Of a DNA stretch of 14,988 bases, positions 7,279-14,451 are shown in pieces. Each line of letters starts with the position of its first letter. The first letter of the stretch is position 1. The stretch is from Verrucomicrobiota bacterium (lineage in GTDB: Bacteria > Verrucomicrobiota > Verrucomicrobiia > Limisphaerales > CAIQOK01). The translations under genes and the position numbers were made by a program. The stretch is from positions 1 through 14,988 of the forward strand of contig JANYDP010000171.1 of assembly GCA_025363535.1 (NCBI GenBank). Direction: 5' to 3'. The notes below the pieces were generated by a model. The model was given only the letters and a program-made list of their open reading frames with translations. It made no database searches and was not told the origin of the DNA.

Positions 7279-10200
7279 ATGAAGCCGATCACCCCGCGCG
7301 CCGCCTGCTTTTTTCTTTTTTTGCTCGCGCCACTTTCCGCGCTCGCTGCCAGTTCCAGTGTTCACACGTCCTGGCTCTGGCACATGCACCAGCCAAACTA
7401 CTGGCCCGACCGCCGCAATTTTGGCACCGATCACTACGAGGCCGCGTGGGACACGGTTCAACAGCAGAACGCCGGACGCCTGCATCCGTCGCCAGAAATT
7501 CTCTCGCAGATTTTCAGCGTGGCGGATCGCGTCGCCGCGTATCAAGGCCGTCCGCGCGATGCCGTCGGCACGGTGCTGGGCTATCCGAACGCCGGCGCAC
7601 AGATGAGTTTTTCCGGCGCGCTCATTGAAAACATCCAGAGCCTTGGCGCAAACAATCAACTTGGCTACGGCGGCAGTTGGAACTCGGGCAACCAGCAGGC
7701 GCGCGGCTGGACGACGAGCGGCGGTAAGCCCCGGCTCGACCTCGTCAACTTTACCTATCATCACGCGCTCGCGCCGCTGATCTCGGACGAAACACTCGAA
7801 ATGGAACTGCGCATCCACAAGCGGCAGATGGAACTTTTTTGGGGCAGCAGCCCGGCGGTTTCACGCGGCTACTTTCCGGCGGAGACTTGCTTCACCGAGC
7901 GCATGATTCCGGTTTTGAAAAGGGTCGGCATTGACTGGAGCGTTGTCGCCAACAACCACCTCACGCGTTCGTGCGCCGACTTTCCGCTCGTGCTCGGCAG
8001 CGGCGGTGAGAATTGCGACATCCCGAATCCCGCCGACCAGTTGAATCCGGCCCAGGGTGTGGCCAACTACAAACGCCTTTCCATCGAGCGCGGTTGTTCG
8101 CCGTCTGCCGCGCTGCCGTTCGCGTTTCAAGTTCACTACGCCCGCTACGTTGATCCGAACACCGGCGCGGATTCGCGGCTCATCGTTGTTCCCGCCGATC
8201 AGGCGCTCGGCTGGCGCGACAGCTATGGGCAGTGGGACATCAGTCTCCTGAGCGATCTCGCGGCGCGGAACAATCCGGCCAAGCCCGCCATCGCCTTGTT
8301 CGCGCACGACGGCGACAATGCCTGGAGCGGCGGCTATTCCTATTACATGAGCGACGGCGTCCCGCACATCGCCGGACAATCCGCCGGGGCTGGTTATGAA
8401 CCGAGCACGGTGGAACAGTTTCTTGCGGAAAATCCTCCGAGCACCAACGACGTCGTTCATGTCGAGGACGGCGGCTGGGTTTTTGCCGACGGCGACTTTG
8501 GTTCGCCGTCTTTCATCAACTGGCACTGGCCGCCGGGCCATGCAGTCAACAGCGTGAACGTGGTTGATCCCAGTGTCGGCGTCAGCGACAAGGCGGACAA
8601 CTGGCGCGTGATTGTCGCCACAGAGAATTGCGTTAAGACCGCGCAACAAATTGCCGGCACGACTCCGCGCGTGGATCAAGTGCGCGATCCGGGAAGTTTT
8701 TCCACCGCCCCGAACGCGGTCGAACTCGGCTGGCATTATTATCTCGCTGGCCTGGACAGCGGCTTCGTTTATTACGGCTGCCACGATGACGAATGCCAGC
8801 GTGCAGTCGTCGCGCAGTCGAACGCGGTGCGGAACGTGAACGCCATTCTCACCTCTGCGTCCACCACGGACACCACGCCGCCGACAATGTTTCCGCCGCA
8901 GCGTCATCCTTGGAATCCGGGCGGCACCAACTTCGGCGTGCAATACGGTTACAAAGTAACTGTCGCACCGAACTCCGACTTCTGGGTGTGGACTTACGCC
9001 TACGATGTTTCCGGCGTCACGAACGCGACGTTGTTCTTCCGCGTCAATGGCACAAATCCGCCGACGAGCGATCAATTCAAAACCTACGCGGGCGGCGCGT
9101 TGGCGGGCGCGTGGCAGACTTCCAACCTGATCAAGCGAGTCGTCGCTCCCGTCATCGGCGTCACGCCGCAGTTCGTCGCGGATTATTATTACGCGAAGGT
9201 CGGCGGCGTCTCGAACGCGTTCGTGGATTACTACATCGCCGCGACCGATGCGCGTGGCAACACGAGCAAGTCGCCCATCCAACACGTCTGGGTCGCAGCC
9301 GGCGGTGGTGGTTCAAGCGGTGGTGGCAGCGGCCCGGTGGCCGTTGCGCCCAATCCGCCGGTGGCGGGAAGCTTGGTGACGATTCAATACACGGCCACTG
9401 GGCGCAACCTCGCGGCGGCGAATCCGGTTTACCTCCACGTCGGCTGGAATAATTGGGCCACCGTCGCTTCGCCTGATGCTGCGATGACTTTCAACTCCGC
9501 TTCGAACGAGTGGCAATCCACCGTGACCGTTCCCGCGAACGCGACGCAACTGGACTGCGTGTTCAACAACGGTTCCGGCACCTGGGACAACAACAGCGGC
9601 GCAGACTGGCATTTCACCGTCACCACCAACAGCAATCCGCAACCGCCAGCGCAACCACAAAATCTCGCCGCCGTGCCGGTGCAAACCAACCAGATTAATT
9701 TGTCGTGGTCCGCCGCTGTTGGCGCGAGCAGCTACCTCATCAATCGCGACAACGCGGCGTTGACGATGACGAGTGGTTTAAGTTTTTCCGACGTTGGACT
9801 CGGCGTAAATTCCTACCACTGCTATTCCATCGTGGCCTCGAACAGTCTCGGCTTTTCCACCCCAAGCGCGACGATCTGCACGAATACCTTCACCAACCCA
9901 CCGGTCAGTCTGCCGGCATTTGTGATGGATGGGACGGCGGACTCCGCCGGTTATTTGCTGGCCAGCAGCGGCATGGTGCTTTACGGCGCGGTGCGCGGCC
10001 CGACGCTCTACGTCGCGACTTGGTCACCGGGCACGAGCGGAGCGAACGATCATTTTATTTTTGTGAGCGATCAACTGCTCGCCACTGCCTCTGCGAGCGC
10101 GCCGTGGGCGAAGTCGGGCAAGGTTGCCGTCGCCACCAGCAAACCGTTTCTCGCGGCGGAAAGTTTGAACTCCTATTTGTCTTGGTTCAACGCGCCGGCT

Positions 10201-10692
10201 GGCTCGCTCGCTTTTAAGTCCGCCACTAATTCGGGCGTGCTCGAAGGCACGATCAATCTCGTGTCCGCCTTCGGTGCAATGCCCACAAACATCTATCTCT
10301 GCGCCGCCGCCTACCAGACCGCCGACGGCGGAACGCTTGCCGCGCAATGTCCGCCCGGCTCCGGCCCGGATATTGAGACGAATGAATTCCTCTGCCTTCC
10401 GCTCACCGCGCTGAACGATTCGATGGGCACCGGAATTTTTGACCTGTGCGATCCCGCGCGCAGCTTCCGTATCTTGAACACGCGGGCCATTTCCAATCGA
10501 ACCGCGCTGAACTGGGCCGCAATGCCTGGGCGAAGTTATCAGGTGCTGTATGCGGACTCACTGCAGAAATCGTGGACGAATCTCCCCGGCGCTTCCAACT
10601 TCGCCGCGCCGCCGCAAGTGAATCTCAGTTTTACGGACGCCCCGCCGGTGGGCGTGACGCAGCGGTTTTATCGGGTGAGACTGCTGCCTTGA
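7279..10692 (+). CDS. Secreted GH57-family alpha-glucan-active protein with CBM25, FN3 and CBM9-like modules
   Basis: A protein of 1137 residues. The ATG at 7279 is chosen because the signal peptide MKPITPRAACFFLFLLAPLS (cut after SALA, near residue 23) begins there; the frame is open to GTG 7141. GH57 domain about 28-530: HMHQPNY (35-41) is motif 1, GYFPAETCF (197-205) carries E202 as likely nucleophile, and AHDGDNAW (342-349) matches the amylopullulanase-type DGENxW motif with D344 as likely acid/base. Then an Ig-like region (about 533-675), a GGGGSSGGGSG linker, a CBM25 starch-binding module (about 685-783; VGWNNW, GTWDNNSGADWHF), FN3 (about 789-873), a CBM9/DOMON-like module (about 876-1045) and a C-terminal domain ending RFYRVRLLP. 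Expected to act outside the cytoplasm on starch-like alpha-glucan. Exact specificity (amylase, pullulanase or transferase) cannot be read from the sequence. Divergent from the pectate lyase and convergent with the amidase, 28 bp apart. Confidence 0.93.
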   Translation: MKPITPRAACFFLFLLAPLSALAASSSVHTSWLWHMHQPNYWPDRRNFGTDHYEAAWDTVQQQNAGRLHPSPEILSQIFSVADRVAAYQGRPRDAVGTVLGYPNAGAQMSFSGALIENIQSLGANNQLGYGGSWNSGNQQARGWTTSGGKPRLDLVNFTYHHALAPLISDETLEMELRIHKRQMELFWGSSPAVSRGYFPAETCFTERMIPVLKRVGIDWSVVANNHLTRSCADFPLVLGSGGENCDIPNPADQLNPAQGVANYKRLSIERGCSPSAALPFAFQVHYARYVDPNTGADSRLIVVPADQALGWRDSYGQWDISLLSDLAARNNPAKPAIALFAHDGDNAWSGGYSYYMSDGVPHIAGQSAGAGYEPSTVEQFLAENPPSTNDVVHVEDGGWVFADGDFGSPSFINWHWPPGHAVNSVNVVDPSVGVSDKADNWRVIVATENCVKTAQQIAGTTPRVDQVRDPGSFSTAPNAVELGWHYYLAGLDSGFVYYGCHDDECQRAVVAQSNAVRNVNAILTSASTTDTTPPTMFPPQRHPWNPGGTNFGVQYGYKVTVAPNSDFWVWTYAYDVSGVTNATLFFRVNGTNPPTSDQFKTYAGGALAGAWQTSNLIKRVVAPVIGVTPQFVADYYYAKVGGVSNAFVDYYIAATDARGNTSKSPIQHVWVAAGGGGSSGGGSGPVAVAPNPPVAGSLVTIQYTATGRNLAAANPVYLHVGWNNWATVASPDAAMTFNSASNEWQSTVTVPANATQLDCVFNNGSGTWDNNSGADWHFTVTTNSNPQPPAQPQNLAAVPVQTNQINLSWSAAVGASSYLINRDNAALTMTSGLSFSDVGLGVNSYHCYSIVASNSLGFSTPSATICTNTFTNPPVSLPAFVMDGTADSAGYLLASSGMVLYGAVRGPTLYVATWSPGTSGANDHFIFVSDQLLATASASAPWAKSGKVAVATSKPFLAAESLNSYLSWFNAPAGSLAFKSATNSGVLEGTINLVSAFGAMPTNIYLCAAAYQTADGGTLAAQCPPGSGPDIETNEFLCLPLTALNDSMGTGIFDLCDPARSFRILNTRAISNRTALNWAAMPGRSYQVLYADSLQKSWTNLPGASNFAAPPQVNLSFTDAPPVGVTQRFYRVRLLP

Positions 10693-10720
10693 AGCGTGAT
10701 TCGGCCGACGGGCACCGGGC

Positions 10721-11764
10721 TTACTTCCACTGTTCGGCCGCGCGCGGCGAAAGCGGGCGGGAGTTTTCCGCATCCAAAATTTTCTTTGCCCCGCCGACAA
10801 CCCGCTCCCAGTCCAACGCCGGGCCGGGATCGTTCTTGTTGGTCTGAATGTGATAATGTCCCAGCACGCCTTGGTATTTTTCCAGGGCGTCATCCGCGAG
10901 TTTGTGCGTAATCAATTTTCCCTCGGCATCGGTGGGATACTGGCATTTTAGTTTCGGAAAAATTTTGCACAACGCCGCCGTCAGTTTTGTCAGGGCCGCA
11001 TACTGCTCCGGGGTGTAATCATATTGCTCCAGTTCGTCACCCTGAATGGTTCCGCGCACGGGCTGGGGGCGGGCCGGATGGCCGGTGAAATGTTTCGTGC
11101 GGAAGCCGCCGTCGCCAAATCGTCTGGGGAGGGTGATCCGCGTCGGGCCGTCGGCATTTGGCTGATACCATTGATCCAACGGATTGTTTCCTCCCACGGC
11201 GTACGCGCCGATGTTGGCGATCTCCACGCCGATGGAACGGTCGTTGGAGGTTGTCGCGTGCCAGGCGCGTTCTTTCAAATCCAGCGTCTGATAAATCGTC
11301 CCGTCGAGATCGAGCAGGAAGTGAACGCTCAGGCCGCGGTCGTCCTGGAGCACCAGAAAGCACGTCCGGCTCGTGCCGCAGACATCGAAGTGCAGCACGA
11401 ACTGATCAACCACGCTTTGCAACAGGGGCAGATCCCAGCCGCCGCCGCGCACCGTTTCAATTTGATTCGTCGTCAAGCCCGCCGTGCGCAGGCTGTAGCG
11501 GTTCGGCGTCTTCAGGCTGCGGACTTCGGCGTGCGAACGGGACCAGTCGGAATTGTCCAGCGGGGCGAACCGCCGCTCCACGCGGTAGGCATCGTAACCG
11601 CCGGGATCGAGCCACAAAACCACCGGCGTACCGGTATGGAAAAATTGTCCCGCCGCCACAATCTCGTCGCCCCGGCGCGGCTCCAGTTGGCCGGTGCGCG
11701 GGGCGGTGCGGCAACCGACCGCACACAGGGTGGCGGCGAAGATAGCGAGGAGTTTTGCTTTCAT
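10721..11764 (-). CDS. N-acetylmuramoyl-L-alanine amidase (AmpD/Amidase_2 type), probable lipoprotein
   Basis: A protein of 347 residues that should hydrolyse the amide bond between MurNAc and L-Ala. The start MKAKLLAIFAATLCAVGC gives a lipoprotein-type leader with C18 as candidate lipidated Cys (A-V-G-C is a slightly weak lipobox), so it is expected to be membrane-anchored outside the cytoplasm, unlike cytosolic AmpD. Zinc ligands by comparison with AmpD: H125 in VLHFDVCG, H303 in GHYHIQTNKNDPGPALDW and D312 in the same motif. E181 in SIGVEIANIG matches the AmpD active-site Glu. Residues 25-105 form an N-terminal region without a recognised domain, and about 190-250 is an insertion relative to the roughly 180-residue AmpD. 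Its ATG overlaps the stop of the ROK gene (ATGA, 11761-11764), which suggests translational coupling. Confidence 0.93.
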   Translation of the reverse strand: MKAKLLAIFAATLCAVGCRTAPRTGQLEPRRGDEIVAAGQFFHTGTPVVLWLDPGGYDAYRVERRFAPLDNSDWSRSHAEVRSLKTPNRYSLRTAGLTTNQIETVRGGGWDLPLLQSVVDQFVLHFDVCGTSRTCFLVLQDDRGLSVHFLLDLDGTIYQTLDLKERAWHATTSNDRSIGVEIANIGAYAVGGNNPLDQWYQPNADGPTRITLPRRFGDGGFRTKHFTGHPARPQPVRGTIQGDELEQYDYTPEQYAALTKLTAALCKIFPKLKCQYPTDAEGKLITHKLADDALEKYQGVLGHYHIQTNKNDPGPALDWERVVGGAKKILDAENSRPLSPRAAEQWK

Positions 11765-13143
11765 TTTTTCAACGCCGGCAGACTGGCGGCGGCGACCGCC
11801 TGGCCGACGCGCCGGGATTTTTCATCCGGCACGCGCAGTTCGATTTGCCGGGCGACGTCCGGGAATTCTTTTTTCAAAATGTGCCGCGCCGTGGTCAGCA
11901 CGAGATCGCCGCCCGCGCCGGTGGTCACGCGCCCCAGGATCAGCGCCTGGCGGTAATCATAAAACTCCGCGTAGTGCGCCAGCGCGCAGCCGAGATAAAC
12001 GCCGATGGTTTCGTAAATTTTCGCCGCGCGCGCATCGCCTTTGGCCATGAGGTTTTGCACTTCCTTGAGCCGCTCGGGCAGGCCCAGGTTTTTCGGCAGG
12101 GAAATTTTCGCGGCCGGCAACAGTTTGTTCACCGCCTGCTGCGAGAAATACATCACGCCGGTGCCCCGGTCGCCGGACCATTCATCGGCGGCGGCGTTCG
12201 GTTGGTAGTCCACGGGCACGAAGGCGAGTTCGTTCAGCCAGCCAGGAATCCGGCCCTGACGATCCATGAAGCCCGCCGCCTGGCTTGAACCCAAAGCAAT
12301 GCCCAACATGCCGCGACTGCCGAGTGACAATGCGCCCGCGAGCGCCGTCACATCACCGTCGTTCATGACCACGAGCGGCACGTTCCATTCGCGTTGCAGT
12401 CGTTTGAACATGCCCGCGGCCTGCGGGAAAAGTTTTTTCGGAATCGCGCGCAGCAGCGAGGCGACGCGAATTTCGTTGTCCACGATGATGCCCGCCGAAC
12501 TGCCACCGATGGCATCCACGCGGGGCAGATGTGCCGCTGCCCGGTGCAGTGCGGAGGCGAGATGATGATAATGGTATTCCGGGTTCGCGTGCGTGCGCGG
12601 ATCCCACGGCATTTCCTCGGTGAAAACCGCCTCGCCGTTGATCACCGCCGAAACCTTGTAATCACTGGCACCCAGATCAAAACCGATGCGGCAGCCTTGC
12701 AGATGACCGCCGGCGGCGAGCTGCGTCTCCCGGGCGGACGGAACTTTTTCCGCCGTGGTCACGACGACCTGAAATTTTTTGCCGTAGGCCGCCGTCATCA
12801 TGTCGCAGTCGAACTGGCGCACGCCTCTTGACGAATACTGTTTGCGGATGAATTCAGCGATTGCCTTCGGGCCGCCGATATGGAGTTTCCAACCGCCGCG
12901 CGCCCACAGCAAAAATTTCACGAGGCGTTCCACGTAGCGCAGGGTGGCGGCATCGGCTTCCGGCCGGACCACGGTTTCAAAGCGTGAGACCAAATTATTT
13001 TCCCGTTCCAGCCCAATGACAAGCGGGACGGCGTGACCGGACGTTTTCGTGTCCGCCAGATATTGGCGATTAAACCGGATGGCTGGCTGGAATTGTGGAT
13101 CCAGCGGCGCGGGGCAGGGGACTGGCGTGTGGTTGGTGTTCAT
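11761..13143 (-). CDS. ROK-family protein (sugar-kinase-like) with extra N-terminal domain
   Basis: A protein of 460 residues from ATG 13143-13141; an in-frame TTG at 13149 is possible. Residues 1-150 are an N-terminal domain with no helix-turn-helix that I recognise (WKLHIGGPKAIAEFIRKQYS). The ROK/actin-like ATPase core follows: phosphate-1 motif IGFDLGASD (153-161), GGSSAGIIVDN (213-223), NDGDVTAL (261-268) with D262 as candidate catalytic base, and GIALGSSQAAG (281-291) as phosphate-2. The usual ExGH sugar-binding motif appears as ELAF (305-308), and the CxCGxxGCxE zinc cluster is missing. It is therefore a divergent ROK member; sugar phosphorylation is plausible, but the substrate is unknown and loss of activity is possible. 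It is the upstream partner of the amidase (4-bp overlap) and divergent from the dipeptide epimerase, which hints at an amino sugar from murein. Confidence 0.87.
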   Translation of the reverse strand: MNTNHTPVPCPAPLDPQFQPAIRFNRQYLADTKTSGHAVPLVIGLERENNLVSRFETVVRPEADAATLRYVERLVKFLLWARGGWKLHIGGPKAIAEFIRKQYSSRGVRQFDCDMMTAAYGKKFQVVVTTAEKVPSARETQLAAGGHLQGCRIGFDLGASDYKVSAVINGEAVFTEEMPWDPRTHANPEYHYHHLASALHRAAAHLPRVDAIGGSSAGIIVDNEIRVASLLRAIPKKLFPQAAGMFKRLQREWNVPLVVMNDGDVTALAGALSLGSRGMLGIALGSSQAAGFMDRQGRIPGWLNELAFVPVDYQPNAAADEWSGDRGTGVMYFSQQAVNKLLPAAKISLPKNLGLPERLKEVQNLMAKGDARAAKIYETIGVYLGCALAHYAEFYDYRQALILGRVTTGAGGDLVLTTARHILKKEFPDVARQIELRVPDEKSRRVGQAVAAASLPALKK

Positions 13144-13203
13144 CGGCAAAGGTTGGCGGAGGATTTTTGCTGGGCGTGGCGCATGTTCGGCACGGGTTGT
13201 CTC

Positions 13204-13225
13204 GCCGACAGATTGCCCTGTCGGC
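13204..13225. repeat. Perfect inverted repeat in the ROK/epimerase intergenic region
   Basis: GCCGACAG (13204-13211) and CTGTCGGC (13218-13225) form a perfect 8-bp stem around ATTGCC. It lies 61 bp upstream of the ROK start, in the 207-bp gap shared with the epimerase. No T-run follows on either strand, so it is not a normal terminator. It may be an operator, a 5'-leader structure or a REP-type dispersed element. Apart from this hairpin I see no strong promoter boxes in the gap. Confidence 0.5.
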
Positions 13226-13350
13226 AGGGTGGCGCGCGAGAACTTTTTGAGGCGTTTATTCCAGCGCCTGCAGCGTCCGGGCTTGGTGGTCGCGTCGCGG
13301 GTCGCAAGCTATGAGATTGCAAACGGAGTGAAATCTGTTTGTATTTCCGA

Positions 13351-14409
13351 GTGAAACTGACCGCCCATCCGCACGCCATGTTGCTGGCCAATCCTTGGAA
13401 AATTGCCAGCTCCAAAGGTTCCGCCACCCACCGCACCGTCATCGTGGAACTCACGGACGCGGACGGCGTGCAGGCCGTGGGCGAGGCGGCACCGTCGTCG
13501 TTGTATGGCGAGTCTGCCGACGGGCTTTTGAAATTTCTTTCGCAGACGGACGTCGGTGCGATTTCGTTTACCGACGTGCCGGGCAGCATGAATTATTTGA
13601 AATCGTTGCCGGGCATTCCCGTGTCTGCCAAGTGCGCGTTGAACCTGGCGCTGCTTGATGGCGCGGCGAAACGCGCGGGCCAGGCGCTCTACGATTATCT
13701 CGGGCTGGGTTTCCGTGAACACCACCACGTCACCTCGTTCAGCATCGGCATTGATGCGCCGGACATCATTCGCCGGAAAGTCGAGGACGCCGCGTCGTAT
13801 CCCGTGATCAAACTCAAGGTCGGCGACCCGCGTGACCGCGAGAATTTCTCCGCGCTGCGATCCGTGGCTCCCGAAAAGCCCGTGCGCGTGGATGCCAACG
13901 AAGGTTGGAAGACCAAGGAGGAGGCGCTGCGCATGATCGAGTGGCTGATGGCGACGGACCAACATCTCCAGTTCATCGAGCAACCCATGCCGCGCACGGC
14001 GAGCGATGCGGATTGGAAATGGCTGAAGGCGCGTTCGCCGCTGTCGATTTTTGCCGACGAATCCTGCCACACGGTTGTGGACATCCCGCGTTGTGCCGAA
14101 TGTTTTCACGGTGTGAACGTCAAGTTGGTGAAGACGGGCGGCGTGAGCATGGCATTCGAGACGTTGAAGGCCGCGCGGCAGGCGGGATTGAAGACGATGA
14201 TCGGCTGCATGATCGAAACGAGTGTGCTGATCAGCGCCGCCACGCACCTCGCGGAACTGGCGGACTTTCTGGACGTGGATGGAAATCTTCTGATTACGAA
14301 TGACCCGTTTGCAGGCGTGACGTCCGAGAAGGGAATCCTCTCATTTGCCGCCGCCAAAGAAAAACGCGGACTACAAGTCAGTCCGCGTGGCAGAGAAAAT
14401 CATCTTTGA
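13351..14409 (+). CDS. Dipeptide epimerase, L-Ala-D/L-Glu type (enolase superfamily)
   Basis: About 352 residues from GTG 13351. An alternative TTG at 13339 has GGAG 10 nt upstream, but the GTG start gives the usual family N-terminus (VKLTAHPHAMLLANPWKIA). A stop at 13312-13314 limits the start. The enzyme inverts the second residue of L-Ala-D-Glu, allowing murein peptides to be broken down. Muconate-lactonizing-subgroup residues are all visible: K154/K156 in IKLKVG, metal ligands D181 (RVDANEGW), E210 (FIEQP) and D236 (FADES), the opposite catalytic base K258 (VNVKLVKTGG), and D308-x-D310 in FLDVDGNLL, the DxD that marks Ala-Glu epimerases by binding the substrate ammonium. Length is normal for the family. 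It is divergent from the ROK/amidase pair, which supports a murein-peptide role. Other dipeptide specificities occur in this subgroup and cannot be excluded. Confidence 0.92.
   Translation: MKLTAHPHAMLLANPWKIASSKGSATHRTVIVELTDADGVQAVGEAAPSSLYGESADGLLKFLSQTDVGAISFTDVPGSMNYLKSLPGIPVSAKCALNLALLDGAAKRAGQALYDYLGLGFREHHHVTSFSIGIDAPDIIRRKVEDAASYPVIKLKVGDPRDRENFSALRSVAPEKPVRVDANEGWKTKEEALRMIEWLMATDQHLQFIEQPMPRTASDADWKWLKARSPLSIFADESCHTVVDIPRCAECFHGVNVKLVKTGGVSMAFETLKAARQAGLKTMIGCMIETSVLISAATHLAELADFLDVDGNLLITNDPFAGVTSEKGILSFAAAKEKRGLQVSPRGRENHL
14365..14387 (+). other. Hairpin inside the 3' end of the epimerase gene
   Basis: CGCGGACT (14365-14372) and AGTCCGCG (14380-14387) form a perfect 8-bp stem around ACAAGTC, within the last 15 codons of the gene. 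With the second stem at 14401-14425 it may protect the 3' end of the transcript or help termination. Confidence 0.5.
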
Positions 14410-14425
14410 TTCTTAATCAAGGATG
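14401..14425. terminator. Probable bidirectional terminator between convergent genes
   Basis: CATCTTTGATT (14401-14411) and AATCAAGGATG (14415-14425) pair over 11 bp with one G-T wobble and the loop CTT. On the + strand TTTCGGGGTTTT follows; on the - strand ATTTTCTC follows. The TGA of the epimerase lies in the stem, and the stop of the convergent gene is 27 bp away. The stem is AT-rich and the T-tracts are short, so efficiency is uncertain. Confidence 0.55.
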
Positions 14426-14451
14426 TTTCGGGGTTTTGACACTGCGTTATT

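Noticed and set aside
7861..9285. 474-codon open frame on the - strand inside the GH57 gene
   Set aside because: It is antisense to strongly supported GH57 motifs, rich in Arg, Ala and Val, and has no domain signal. Long antisense frames are expected from GC-rich third positions.
10755..12831. Long + strand frames over the amidase and ROK genes
   Set aside because: They are antisense to two genes with clear catalytic motifs and a coupled start/stop; Arg/Pro/Ala-rich composition and no recognisable domain.
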